From the NCBI GenBank assembly GCA_003486165.1, contig DNGT01000006.1, forward strand, positions 704 to 6,085: a stretch of 5,382 nt of DNA. The letters run 5' to 3'. The position numbers were made by a program, and so were the translations under genes. Under the pieces are notes generated by a model. The model worked only from the letters and a program-made list of their open reading frames with translations. It had not been told where the DNA came from and searched no databases. This stretch comes from Desulfobacteraceae bacterium. GTDB lineage: Bacteria; Desulfobacterota; Desulfobacteria; Desulfobacterales; UBA11574. Below are positions 1-4,987 of this stretch, piece by piece; the first letter of the stretch is position 1, and each line of letters begins with the position of its first letter.

Positions 1-582
1 GCATCGATGATAAAAGCCGGGAAAAAGGCATCGGAATCAAAAACACCGATCATACTCGATCCTGTCGGGTCCGGAGCAACATCACTCAGAACAAGTGCCG
101 CAAAAAGAATCATCCGGGAAACCCGTGTCAGCGTCATTCGGGGGAATGCATCGGAGATTTTGTCTCTCCGACAGGATGATTCAAAAACCAAGGGGGTGGA
201 TTCGATTCATACGGTTGAGGCTGCTGCGGAATCCGCAAAAATTCTTGCCGGCGAACTCGAATCCGTCCTTGCAGTTACAGGTCCCACAGACTTAATTACA
301 GACGGTCAACAGGTGATACGGGTCTCAAACGGTCATCCCCTCATGGGATATGTAACCGGAACCGGTTGCACGGCTACGGTGACTATTGGCGCGTTCCTAT
401 CGGTGGACGAAGATCCTGTCAGTGCAACGGCTACCGCACTGGCCTTTTTCGGGCTGGCCGGAGAAGTTGCAGCAAAAAATGCGTTTGCGCCGGGAAGTTT
501 CATGATTGCGATGCTGGACGCACTTTACATGATTACACCGGAAGAACTCTTACGGGAATGTAAATTCGAAGATTTTACATAG
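1..582 (+). CDS. thiM: Hydroxyethylthiazole kinase, C-terminal part (5' end outside window)
   Basis: ThiM phosphorylates 4-methyl-5-(2-hydroxyethyl)thiazole with ATP in the cytoplasm, a salvage step that feeds thiamine phosphate synthesis. The visible 193 residues match the ribokinase-like ThiM fold: DPVGSGAT at about visible residues 20-27, RGNASE near 47-52 (the GN-x-E segment involved in Mg/phosphate handling), VTGPTDLITDG near 92-102, and GHPLMGYVTGTGC at 111-123. The GTGC segment is the anion-hole signature, and its cysteine is the residue that aligns with the active-site Cys of the family. Family members are about 260-270 residues, so roughly 70 N-terminal residues lie upstream of base 1. 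The frame is open to the window edge; the ATG at position 7 is internal, not the start. The stop is TAG. No thiE or thiD is visible downstream, so any thiamine operon would extend to the left. Identification is firm. Confidence 0.95.
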   Translation, partial: ASMIKAGKKASESKTPIILDPVGSGATSLRTSAAKRIIRETRVSVIRGNASEILSLRQDDSKTKGVDSIHTVEAAAESAKILAGELESVLAVTGPTDLITDGQQVIRVSNGHPLMGYVTGTGCTATVTIGAFLSVDEDPVSATATALAFFGLAGEVAAKNAFAPGSFMIAMLDALYMITPEELLRECKFEDFT

Positions 583-586
583 TTTG

Positions 587-604
587 AATATTTCATGAAA
601 TATT
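587..604. repeat. Perfect 18-bp palindrome after thiM
   Basis: The sequence AATATTTCATGAAATATT is its own reverse complement, with 9-bp arms and no spacer, and starts four bases after the thiM stop. A second, similar unit (TTTTATGAAA) follows at once. It could fold as a weak RNA hairpin ending transcription, but the stem is AT-rich and only a short T run follows, so a protein-binding site is equally possible. The symmetry is seen directly; the role is unknown. Confidence 0.6.
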
Positions 605-740
605 TTATGAAAGGCCAATTTCCGTCCATCCACAACTATTGCATAAATTGCCTCCTAAGGTGGTAATCAATTAATTTGAAAGGCCTCCACTTGGTCCACG
701 GCCCCTAATATCATAGGTCTCCCAGGGTCTAAATTTTTAT

Positions 741-769
741 TTGACATCCAAACGCCCTTGCCATATTGC
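741..769 (+). promoter_or_regulatory. Weak candidate sigma70 promoter
   Basis: A perfect -35 hexamer TTGACA (741-746) is followed after 17 bp by TATTGC (764-769), which matches the -10 consensus at only three positions. It faces the PilZ gene, whose start is about 200 bp further on, and a 20-codon frame at 787-849. Only the -35 is persuasive, so this is a tentative call. Confidence 0.25.
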
Positions 770-957
770 ATTTAATAAGGATTATCATGCTGACAGTTAA
801 AAAGTATCTTATTCCAATTCTATTTTTAACACATTCTCCGTTCTTTTAATCTCATTACCAATTTGCTCCAGCCTGTCTGTCTTTTCATCAATCCCATTGC
901 TGTTAGCACTTTAATCATCTCAGTTCCATACCTTAAAAGAGATATTTATTAGCAAAG

Positions 958-963
958 AAAAGG
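958..963 (+). promoter_or_regulatory. Ribosome binding site that fixes the PilZ gene start
   Basis: The purine run AAAAGG ends 8 nt before the ATG at 972. The alternative in-frame GTG at 963 overlaps this ribosome binding site, so the ATG at 972 is the better start. Confidence 0.65.
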
Positions 964-971
964 TGTTATCA

Positions 972-1292
972 ATGAAAGAGAAACGTCAATATAATAGGGT
1001 TACTATTCCAATCCCTGTAAGACTGGAAACAATAACATTGGACAGAAAAGAGGTTTTAGATCTTGAAACCAGAGATATATCTGCTTCTGGAACATTCCTT
1101 CCAACACTAACGTCTTTTCCGGAAGGAACACGGTTTATTCTTGATTTCACCCTTCCAAGTTACAGCCTTGAAGAATTTAAGGATATAAAGAGTTTAAAGG
1201 GTTTCACGGGAAACATGGTACGTTCCACGCCTTATGGATTGGCAATTCAGTTTGACAAAGAATGTCAGATTGAGAATTTAAAAGCCTTGTAA
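972..1292 (+). CDS. Single-domain PilZ protein, candidate c-di-GMP receptor
   Basis: This is a 106-residue cytoplasmic protein made of one PilZ domain. PilZ domains bind cyclic di-GMP through an N-terminal RxxxR motif and a (D/N)xSxxG motif on the beta-barrel. Both are intact here: R5-Q-Y-N-R9 and D35-I-S-A-S-G40. The closing strand YGLAIQF near residues 90-96 is typical of the barrel end. The length is normal for a stand-alone PilZ protein, with no extra output domain, so it probably acts by binding a partner such as a motility, exopolysaccharide or regulatory protein. There is no signal peptide or membrane segment. The ATG at 972 was chosen over the GTG at 963 because of the Shine-Dalgarno position. 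It stands alone, more than 380 bp from thiM and 467 bp from the next gene, so its partner cannot be inferred from context. Confidence 0.9.
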   Translation: MKEKRQYNRVTIPIPVRLETITLDRKEVLDLETRDISASGTFLPTLTSFPEGTRFILDFTLPSYSLEEFKDIKSLKGFTGNMVRSTPYGLAIQFDKECQIENLKAL

Positions 1293-1329
1293 TCGGCATA
1301 GTCCCTTCCATTCCTTCACTGCCACAATT

Positions 1330-1379
1330 CATGCTCCCCTCGACCCCGCCCTAAAAGACGAGACTTTGCGGGAAGCATG
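1330..1379. repeat. GC-rich composite stem-loop after the PilZ gene
   Basis: Outer arms CATGCT (1330-1335) and AGCATG (1374-1379) pair perfectly. Inside, CCCGC (1345-1349) pairs with GCGGG (1368-1372), and AAAG (1354-1357) with CTTT (1364-1367), leaving the loop ACGAGA. It begins 37 nt past the PilZ stop. No T run follows on either strand, so it is not a canonical intrinsic terminator. It may be an mRNA 3'-end protector, a Rho-linked end or a REP-like element. Confidence 0.5.
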
Positions 1380-1418
1380 CCGGTCAAATCATTGAAATAG
1401 ACGTGCTTTGTTTCGGTC

Positions 1419-1447
1419 TTGAATGAGAATCATTTTCAAATTATAAA
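1419..1447 (+). promoter_or_regulatory. Candidate promoter P1 of the radical SAM gene
   Basis: The -35 TTGAAT (1419-1424) and -10 TATAAA (1442-1447, five of six consensus bases) are separated by an ideal 17 bp. Transcription would start near 1454 and give a leader of about 306 nt before the ATG at 1760. A Fur-box-like sequence fills most of the spacer, so a bound repressor would directly exclude RNA polymerase. The hexamers are seen in the sequence; activity is inferred. Confidence 0.6.
1424..1438. promoter_or_regulatory. Fur-box-like 7-1-7 inverted repeat within promoter P1
   Basis: TGAGAATCATTTTCA fits the Fur 7-1-7 pattern TGATAATnATTATCA at 12 of the 14 defined positions, with the expected central symmetry (six of seven arm pairs). 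It begins on the last base of the -35 and stops three bases short of the -10. Fur with Fe(II) at such a position represses transcription in the known cases, so the downstream iron-sulfur enzyme may be expressed when iron is low. Fur family members such as PerR or Zur bind related sites and cannot be excluded. Confidence 0.6.
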
Positions 1448-1464
1448 GAATATATCCGAGTAAA

Positions 1465-1570
1465 ATCAGAAAGATGCATACACAATTGCCCCCCCAACGG
1501 TCAAGGGATTTCTGATCTCAAACCAAAGCGAAACACGGATCGCTTTGATCAGACGACTCAAATAAATCTC
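1465..1570 (+). promoter_or_regulatory. Structured leader with two competing stems
   Basis: Segment B (TTTCTGATC, 1509-1517) can pair upstream with ATCAGAAA (1465-1472; 8 bp, perfect) or downstream with GATCAGA (1547-1553; 7 bp, perfect), but not with both. The downstream fold stacks on a second stem, AAAGCGA (1525-1531) with TCGCTTT (1540-1546), after a 7-nt bulge. It can also extend through GGGATTT (1505-1511) with AAATCTC (1564-1570), including one G-U pair. The loop of the upstream fold holds a run of seven C. Mutually exclusive stems are typical of attenuators and riboswitches, but no known class is recognised and no U-run terminator is visible. The function is therefore inferred. Confidence 0.4.
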
Positions 1571-1574
1571 GTGG

Positions 1575-1592
1575 CCTGCGCTAAAAAGCAGG
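1575..1592 (+). repeat. Small hairpin CCTGC/GCAGG
   Basis: CCTGC (1575-1579) and GCAGG (1588-1592) form a perfect 5-bp stem around an 8-nt A-rich loop, directly after the structured leader and just before promoter P2. No T run follows, so it is a weak terminator candidate at best. Confidence 0.3.
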
Positions 1593-1600
1593 TATGTTTA

Positions 1601-1629
1601 TTGACACCCAACACCCCTTTGAGTATACA
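1601..1629 (+). promoter_or_regulatory. Candidate promoter P2 of the radical SAM gene
   Basis: A perfect -35 TTGACA (1601-1606), a 17-bp spacer and -10 TATACA (1624-1629, four of six) make a second sigma70-type promoter. The start would be near 1636, giving a leader of about 124 nt. It lies downstream of the Fur-like box and the competing stems, so it would give iron-independent expression. It also falls inside the long in-frame extension upstream of the ATG at 1760, which argues against that extension being coding. Confidence 0.5.
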
Positions 1630-1759
1630 CTTTATTCTCGATTATCCTCCTTTCAAGATAAACAATAGATGGCTGATAAGAATTTATCCACAAGATTTTC
1701 CGTTTTCGTTACATGATATAGTTTTCAAAAAGAAACCATTTTACTCAGTAAGTGGAAAG

Positions 1760-3205
1760 ATGCGAATCGTTCTTGTTAATCCGAATCCTATGAAACCTCC
1801 GGTGACTCCGGTATCTCTGGACTATCTTGGCGCTGCATGCCGTCATGCCGGAATAGACGTCGATTTGGTGGATTGTGCCATTGAACCGGATTGGCGGAAA
1901 AAACTCTCTGATGTTTTGACAGATAAGCCGGTTCTCGTCGGTGTTACTCTTCGAAACATAGATGATTCCTATTTCGCGAGTCAGGATTTTTCTCTGCTTA
2001 GAGCAATACCGGTACTTGAAACAATTAAACGTTCAACCAATGCGCCGATTTGTCTTGGCGGCGTTGGTTTTTCTATTTTTCCCTCCGAAGTTATGAAGTT
2101 TTGCGATGTGCCTTATGGCATATGTGGAGACGGAGAACAGGGTCTCGTGAAACTGGCAACAGCACTCAGAGACAACATTGAATTGGATACGGTACCGGGA
2201 TTGGTTTGGATGGAAAACGGAAATTTTAGATACAACGCCATCTTGCCGGTTTCTCTTGAAAAAATAGATTTGGCCTCCAGATCTTTGATTGACAATCAAT
2301 ATTATTTAAAAAACGGCGGACAGGTCGGGTTCGAAACCAAACGCGGCTGTTCCATGCAGTGCACCTATTGTCCGGAACCATTTATCAAGGGTAAAATGAT
2401 AAGGTTGCGTCCGCCACAAAATGTGGTGGCGGAATTAACCGATCTTTATCACCGTGGAAGCAACGTATTTCATACGTGTGACTGCGAGTTTAATTTGCCC
2501 TATTCCCATGCTGTTGAAGTGTCCAACGCCATCATCGATTCAGGATTGGGAGGAAAAATTAAATGGTATGCCTACTGTTCTCCAGAGTATTTTACAGAAG
2601 AGCTGGCGCATGTAATGCGTAATGCCGGATGTGTTGGAATCGATTTCGGTGCAGACCATGGTGATAATAACATGCTGCGTCGACTCGGCCATAATTATAG
2701 CTCGGACGATTTGACGCGAATTCGAGACATTTGCCGGAGACTTAATATCATTTGTATGTTCGATTTAATCCTTGGATCTCCCGGTGAAACAAGAAAATCC
2801 ATTGAAACCACGATTCATCTGATGAAAAAGATAAAACCGGATCGTGTGGGGATTAGTCTTGGTGTAAGACTTTATCCAATGACACCCCTCGGTCGACAAA
2901 TTTTAGAAACGTCAAAAGGAACGTTATCTAAAAACCCCAGCCTTTTCGGAGCCCTGGAAAACAATGAATCTTTTCTTCGCCCGATTTATTACTGTGATAT
3001 CAGTTTGGATCAAGATGTGGAAGATTGGCTGCATGGTCTTGTGGGCGATGATCAAAGATTTCTTCTCGGCCGACGGACCGAAGCAAATCCGGATTACAAT
3101 TATAATGACAACCCGGTCCTGACCGAAGCGATCAAATCCGGACACCGCGGCGCATATTGGGACATTCTCCGAAGGGTATCCGAAGGAATTCCTCCATTAT
3201 CATAG
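1760..3205 (+). CDS. B12-binding domain radical SAM enzyme, substrate unknown
   Basis: This is a 481-residue cytoplasmic enzyme predicted to bind cobalamin and a [4Fe-4S] cluster that cleaves S-adenosylmethionine. Residues 1 to about 150 form a Rossmann-like B12-binding domain: MRIVLVNPN, the helix PVSLDYLGAACRHAG, LGGVGF at 99-104 and GDGE at 123-126. The radical SAM core follows, with the cluster motif C197-x3-C201-x2-C204 inside RGCSMQCTYCPEP. The C-terminal tail (about 410-481) ends with the dense motif YNYNDN (446-451) and RGAYWDILRR (463-472), which looks family-specific. There is no DxHxxG, as is usual for class B radical SAM enzymes. An in-frame GTG at 1571 would add 63 residues, but the domain begins naturally at the ATG at 1760, preceded by TAAGTGGA. 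The opening recalls BzaD-type proteins linked to anaerobic benzimidazole synthesis, but no bza neighbour is present. Methyltransferase or ring-forming chemistry is equally possible. Confidence 0.92.
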   Translation: MRIVLVNPNPMKPPVTPVSLDYLGAACRHAGIDVDLVDCAIEPDWRKKLSDVLTDKPVLVGVTLRNIDDSYFASQDFSLLRAIPVLETIKRSTNAPICLGGVGFSIFPSEVMKFCDVPYGICGDGEQGLVKLATALRDNIELDTVPGLVWMENGNFRYNAILPVSLEKIDLASRSLIDNQYYLKNGGQVGFETKRGCSMQCTYCPEPFIKGKMIRLRPPQNVVAELTDLYHRGSNVFHTCDCEFNLPYSHAVEVSNAIIDSGLGGKIKWYAYCSPEYFTEELAHVMRNAGCVGIDFGADHGDNNMLRRLGHNYSSDDLTRIRDICRRLNIICMFDLILGSPGETRKSIETTIHLMKKIKPDRVGISLGVRLYPMTPLGRQILETSKGTLSKNPSLFGALENNESFLRPIYYCDISLDQDVEDWLHGLVGDDQRFLLGRRTEANPDYNYNDNPVLTEAIKSGHRGAYWDILRRVSEGIPPLS

Positions 3206-3275
3206 AATTGATCCTGACATTATAAAAACCAAACAGGTCGAAGCGTTTCCAGAAAATTGCTTTGTCATTCCCGCT

Positions 3276-3298
3276 TCAAACTTCCTTTAAAAGTTTGA
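3276..3298. repeat. 8-bp inverted repeat between the radical SAM and tetR genes
   Basis: TCAAACTT (3276-3283) and AAGTTTGA (3291-3298) are perfect complements around a 7-nt loop, 70 nt past the radical SAM stop. The stem is AT-rich and lacks a following T run, so it is a poor intrinsic terminator. It may mark the transcript end weakly or bind a protein. Confidence 0.4.
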
Positions 3299-3354
3299 CC
3301 AAAACGACACCGTTGATCATCCGATTAAATCAAAGATTTTAGTTGGGTTGTATG

Positions 3355-3370
3355 TAAAATTTATTTTTTA
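3355..3370 (+). promoter_or_regulatory. AT-rich UP-like element before the tetR promoter
   Basis: Sixteen bases made only of A and T lie immediately upstream of the tetR -35, where the RNA polymerase alpha subunit can contact an UP element. This would strengthen the promoter when it is not repressed. The composition is seen; the role is inferred. Confidence 0.35.
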
Positions 3371-3371
3371 C

Positions 3372-3400
3372 TTGACAAGTACGAACGATCGTACTATTTT
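3372..3400 (+). promoter_or_regulatory. tetR promoter giving a probably leaderless transcript
   Basis: The -35 is a perfect TTGACA (3372-3377), the spacer is 17 bp, and the -10 is TATTTT (3395-3400). Counting seven bases from the end of the -10 places the start on A3407, the first base of the tetR ATG. Nothing resembling a Shine-Dalgarno lies between -10 and ATG (only ATCGAC). Confidence 0.75.
3378..3395. promoter_or_regulatory. Candidate TetR operator O1 in the promoter spacer
   Basis: AGTACGAACGATCGTACT is an 18-bp palindrome with eight of nine base pairs matched; only A3385/A3388 breaks the symmetry. It fills the whole spacer and touches the first base of the -10, the classical place for an autorepressing TetR dimer. 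Its 12-bp core (3381-3392) recurs at 4037-4048 with one change, which supports it being a real recognition sequence. Confidence 0.75.
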
Positions 3401-3406
3401 ATCGAC

Positions 3407-3988
3407 ATGGCAAAAGGAAAGGATACCAAATTTACGGTTTTGGAAGTCGGTCTGGACATGGCAAGCCAGCTGGGCCTTGAGTGCGTGACCATCGGAAATC
3501 TTGCCAAGGCAACGAATCTGTCGAAAAGCGGGTTGTTTGCTCATTTCCAGTCCAAGGAGAATCTTCAGATCGAAATACTCAATCATGCAGCTCAGTCATT
3601 TTCAGAAAGTGTCATCATCCCGGCACTGAAAATCAAAGCCGGCATCCCACGAATCAGGGCACTGGTTGACAATTGGATTCAATGGTCTTCTGAATTGACG
3701 GGGGGCTGCATTTTTGTTTCCGCCAGTGCGGATTTCAGTGACCGTCCCGGAAAGGTCAGGGATGTTCTGCTGCATCAGCAGAAAGAATGGATCGATTGCC
3801 TTAAACGCATCGCCCAATCAGCTGTTCAGGTGGGCGATTTCAGGCAAGATATTGATGATGACCAGTTTGCCTTTGACCTCTATTCTCTTCTGCTCGGCTT
3901 TCATCTTTATTATAATTTGTTTGACGACGCTGAAATCAGAAAACGTCAGGAAGCCGCACTCACCCGAATATTAAATTCCTATAAATAA
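3407..3988 (+). CDS. TetR/AcrR family transcriptional regulator
   Basis: A 193-residue DNA-binding repressor of the usual TetR length. Helix 1 of the N-terminal domain covers about residues 8-22, and the helix-turn-helix is at about 27-46 (VTIGNLAKATNLSKSGLFAHF), followed by the typical SKENL. The C-terminal half is helical, with SELTGGCIFVSASADFSDRPG near residues 84-105, and should form the ligand pocket and dimer interface. The ligand cannot be read from sequence. The ATG at 3407 is the only usable start: no other start codon lies between it and the upstream in-frame stop at 3326, and the next Met (residue 18) would cut helix 1. It has no ribosome binding site and sits at the predicted transcription start, so translation is probably leaderless. 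The promoter carries a palindrome suited to autorepression. The hydrolase gene begins 12 bp after its stop, so they form an operon and probably share a signal. Confidence 0.95.
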   Translation: MAKGKDTKFTVLEVGLDMASQLGLECVTIGNLAKATNLSKSGLFAHFQSKENLQIEILNHAAQSFSESVIIPALKIKAGIPRIRALVDNWIQWSSELTGGCIFVSASADFSDRPGKVRDVLLHQQKEWIDCLKRIAQSAVQVGDFRQDIDDDQFAFDLYSLLLGFHLYYNLFDDAEIRKRQEAALTRILNSYK

Positions 3989-3989
3989 T

Positions 3990-3995
3990 AAGGGG
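3990..3995 (+). promoter_or_regulatory. Ribosome binding site of the hydrolase gene
   Basis: AAGGGG sits 5 nt before the ATG at 4001, in the 12-bp gap after tetR. It contrasts with the absence of any such site at tetR, so the two genes of the operon seem to initiate translation in different ways. Confidence 0.7.
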
Positions 3996-4000
3996 ATAAT

Positions 4001-4930
4001 ATGGCAAATAAAAATGTTAAAATGAATTCGCTTAGCACGAACGTTCGTTATATTAAGGCCAGGCAAAGAGGCACTCTTGTTTTGCTGACAGCATTTTGGC
4101 ATCTTGCACCCAATGCAACGAAAAACATAGTGCTCAACCGGTTTTTTAAACCCATCTCCTATGCGCTCACCCCTTTGGAAAGACGATTTCTTGAAAATGG
4201 CACCTCGTTTCATATTCATGTTCAGGACAAGAACATTCGATGCTGGAAATGGGGACGCGGACCCGGCATCCTCTTTGTTCATGGGTGGAACGGTCGCGGC
4301 GTAAATTTCGCCTATTTTTTTAAGCCGTTTATAGACGCCGGATACTCAATTATCACGTATGATGCGCCCGCTCATGGAGAATCAGACGGACAAGTCACCA
4401 ACTACTTTGAACTTTCTGATACGGTAAGATCTTTTTTTGATCCGTCTCAAGGCTACAATATTCAGGGTATTATCGCTTATTCTATCGGTGCGTCCGCCGC
4501 GATTAATTGTATTTCAAAAGACAACCTATCTGTTGATGCCGTCCTTATTGCTCCGGCGCTTAAACTTAAAGAAATTTTGTTCAATTCTTTCAATCATCAC
4601 GGTGTACCTGAAATTGTATATCAGAGTCTGGTTGCCGAGATGGAAAGATACTACGGATACGATGTGCATCAAGACAACCCTGATGTGCTGGCAAAAACAA
4701 TCTCAACAAAGATGCTGATTGTTCACGACAAGGATGACCGAACCATCCCTTATAAGGACTCCAAGATACTCTCTGAAAAAACAGATACTATTTTTCTGCA
4801 CACCACCGAAGGTTTGGGGCACAAGCGAATCTTGAGAGACAACGCCGTTGTAGACGTCATCACATCGTATATTTTTAACGGGCAATTAAAGCATGATGAT
4901 CAGTTGATAAAAAACATAACCTCTAATTAA
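4001..4930 (+). CDS. Alpha/beta hydrolase (serine hydrolase)
   Basis: A 309-residue alpha/beta-hydrolase fold protein. The parts are in the usual order: oxyanion-hole strand LFVHGWNGRG (91-100), loop YDAPAHGES (120-128), nucleophile elbow A159-Y-S161-I-G163, acid segment VHDKDDRTIP (241-250, D246 or D245 likely catalytic) and GLGHKRILRD (271-280) with H274. The elbow is AxSxG instead of GxSxG, a substitution this type of hydrolase tolerates; the triad is otherwise complete. About 85 residues precede the core, with a somewhat hydrophobic segment (TLVLLTAFWHLAP, 25-37) but no convincing signal peptide, so it is probably cytoplasmic or membrane-associated. The substrate is unknown, probably an ester, thioester or acyl compound. 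It follows tetR in an operon, and its codons 13-16 contain a copy of the tetR operator core. The start is supported by AAGGGG five bases upstream. Confidence 0.93.
   Translation: MANKNVKMNSLSTNVRYIKARQRGTLVLLTAFWHLAPNATKNIVLNRFFKPISYALTPLERRFLENGTSFHIHVQDKNIRCWKWGRGPGILFVHGWNGRGVNFAYFFKPFIDAGYSIITYDAPAHGESDGQVTNYFELSDTVRSFFDPSQGYNIQGIIAYSIGASAAINCISKDNLSVDAVLIAPALKLKEILFNSFNHHGVPEIVYQSLVAEMERYYGYDVHQDNPDVLAKTISTKMLIVHDKDDRTIPYKDSKILSEKTDTIFLHTTEGLGHKRILRDNAVVDVITSYIFNGQLKHDDQLIKNITSN
4037..4048. promoter_or_regulatory. Candidate second TetR operator O2 inside the hydrolase gene
   Basis: ACGAACGTTCGT is a perfect 12-bp palindrome differing from the core of O1 (ACGAACGATCGT) at one base. It lies in codons 13-16 of the hydrolase. 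The next bases, TATATT (4049-4054), resemble a -10, copying the operator-next-to--10 layout at tetR, but the -35 is poor. A bound TetR could block elongation, loop to O1 656 bp away, or control an internal promoter. Confidence 0.55.
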
Positions 4931-4972
4931 TCATAAACAATAATAGAGCATTCTCGACTTTGGCTTAATTAG
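4923..4972. repeat. 8-bp inverted repeat flanking the hydrolase-CxxC gene gap
   Basis: CTAATTAA (4923-4930, covering the hydrolase stop) and TTAATTAG (4965-4972) are perfect inverted copies separated by 34 nt. The arms are wholly AT-rich apart from the ends, so a stable RNA hairpin is unlikely. The arms could be a protein-binding pair, or chance. Confidence 0.3.
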
Positions 4973-4987
4973 TGGTAAACCTTTCCC

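Larger units (their letters stand above)
605..971. other. Gene-poor intergenic stretch between thiM and the PilZ gene
   Basis: No reading frame of convincing length or family is present on either strand here. I see a possible sigma70-type element (TTGACA at 741-746, 17-bp spacer, poor -10 TATTGC at 764-769) followed by a 20-codon frame at 787-849. There is also a small hairpin-capable segment (AATTG 646-650 with CAATT 668-672). No terminator, tRNA or known riboswitch motif was recognised. The promoter of the PilZ gene should lie near its right end, but no clear -35/-10 pair is visible there. Confidence 0.5.

Noticed and set aside
1454..1759. Cobalamin riboswitch ahead of the B12-type enzyme
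   Set aside because: No B12-box or other cobalamin riboswitch core motif is visible; the competing stems do not match a class I can name.
1601..1759. Replication origin suggested by a DnaA box in AT-rich DNA
   Set aside because: Only one perfect box, no cluster, and no dnaA, dnaN or plasmid rep gene nearby.
2033..2299. Minus-strand open frames inside the radical SAM gene
   Set aside because: They lie opposite a strongly supported gene and show no domain or ribosome binding site; shadow frames.
3264..3274. GTCATTCCCGC, resembling one half of common intergenic repeats with ATTCCCGC...GCGGGAAT arms
   Set aside because: The partner arm is missing, so no repeat unit can be supported.
3321..3346. 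Imperfect hairpin (CCGATTAAATC with GATTTTAGTTGG) as a terminator before tetR
   Set aside because: It needs a gap and mismatches, and no T run follows directly.
3971..4282. Minus-strand frame of about 100 codons over the tetR-hydrolase junction
   Set aside because: It overlaps two well-supported plus-strand genes and its peptide has no recognisable features.
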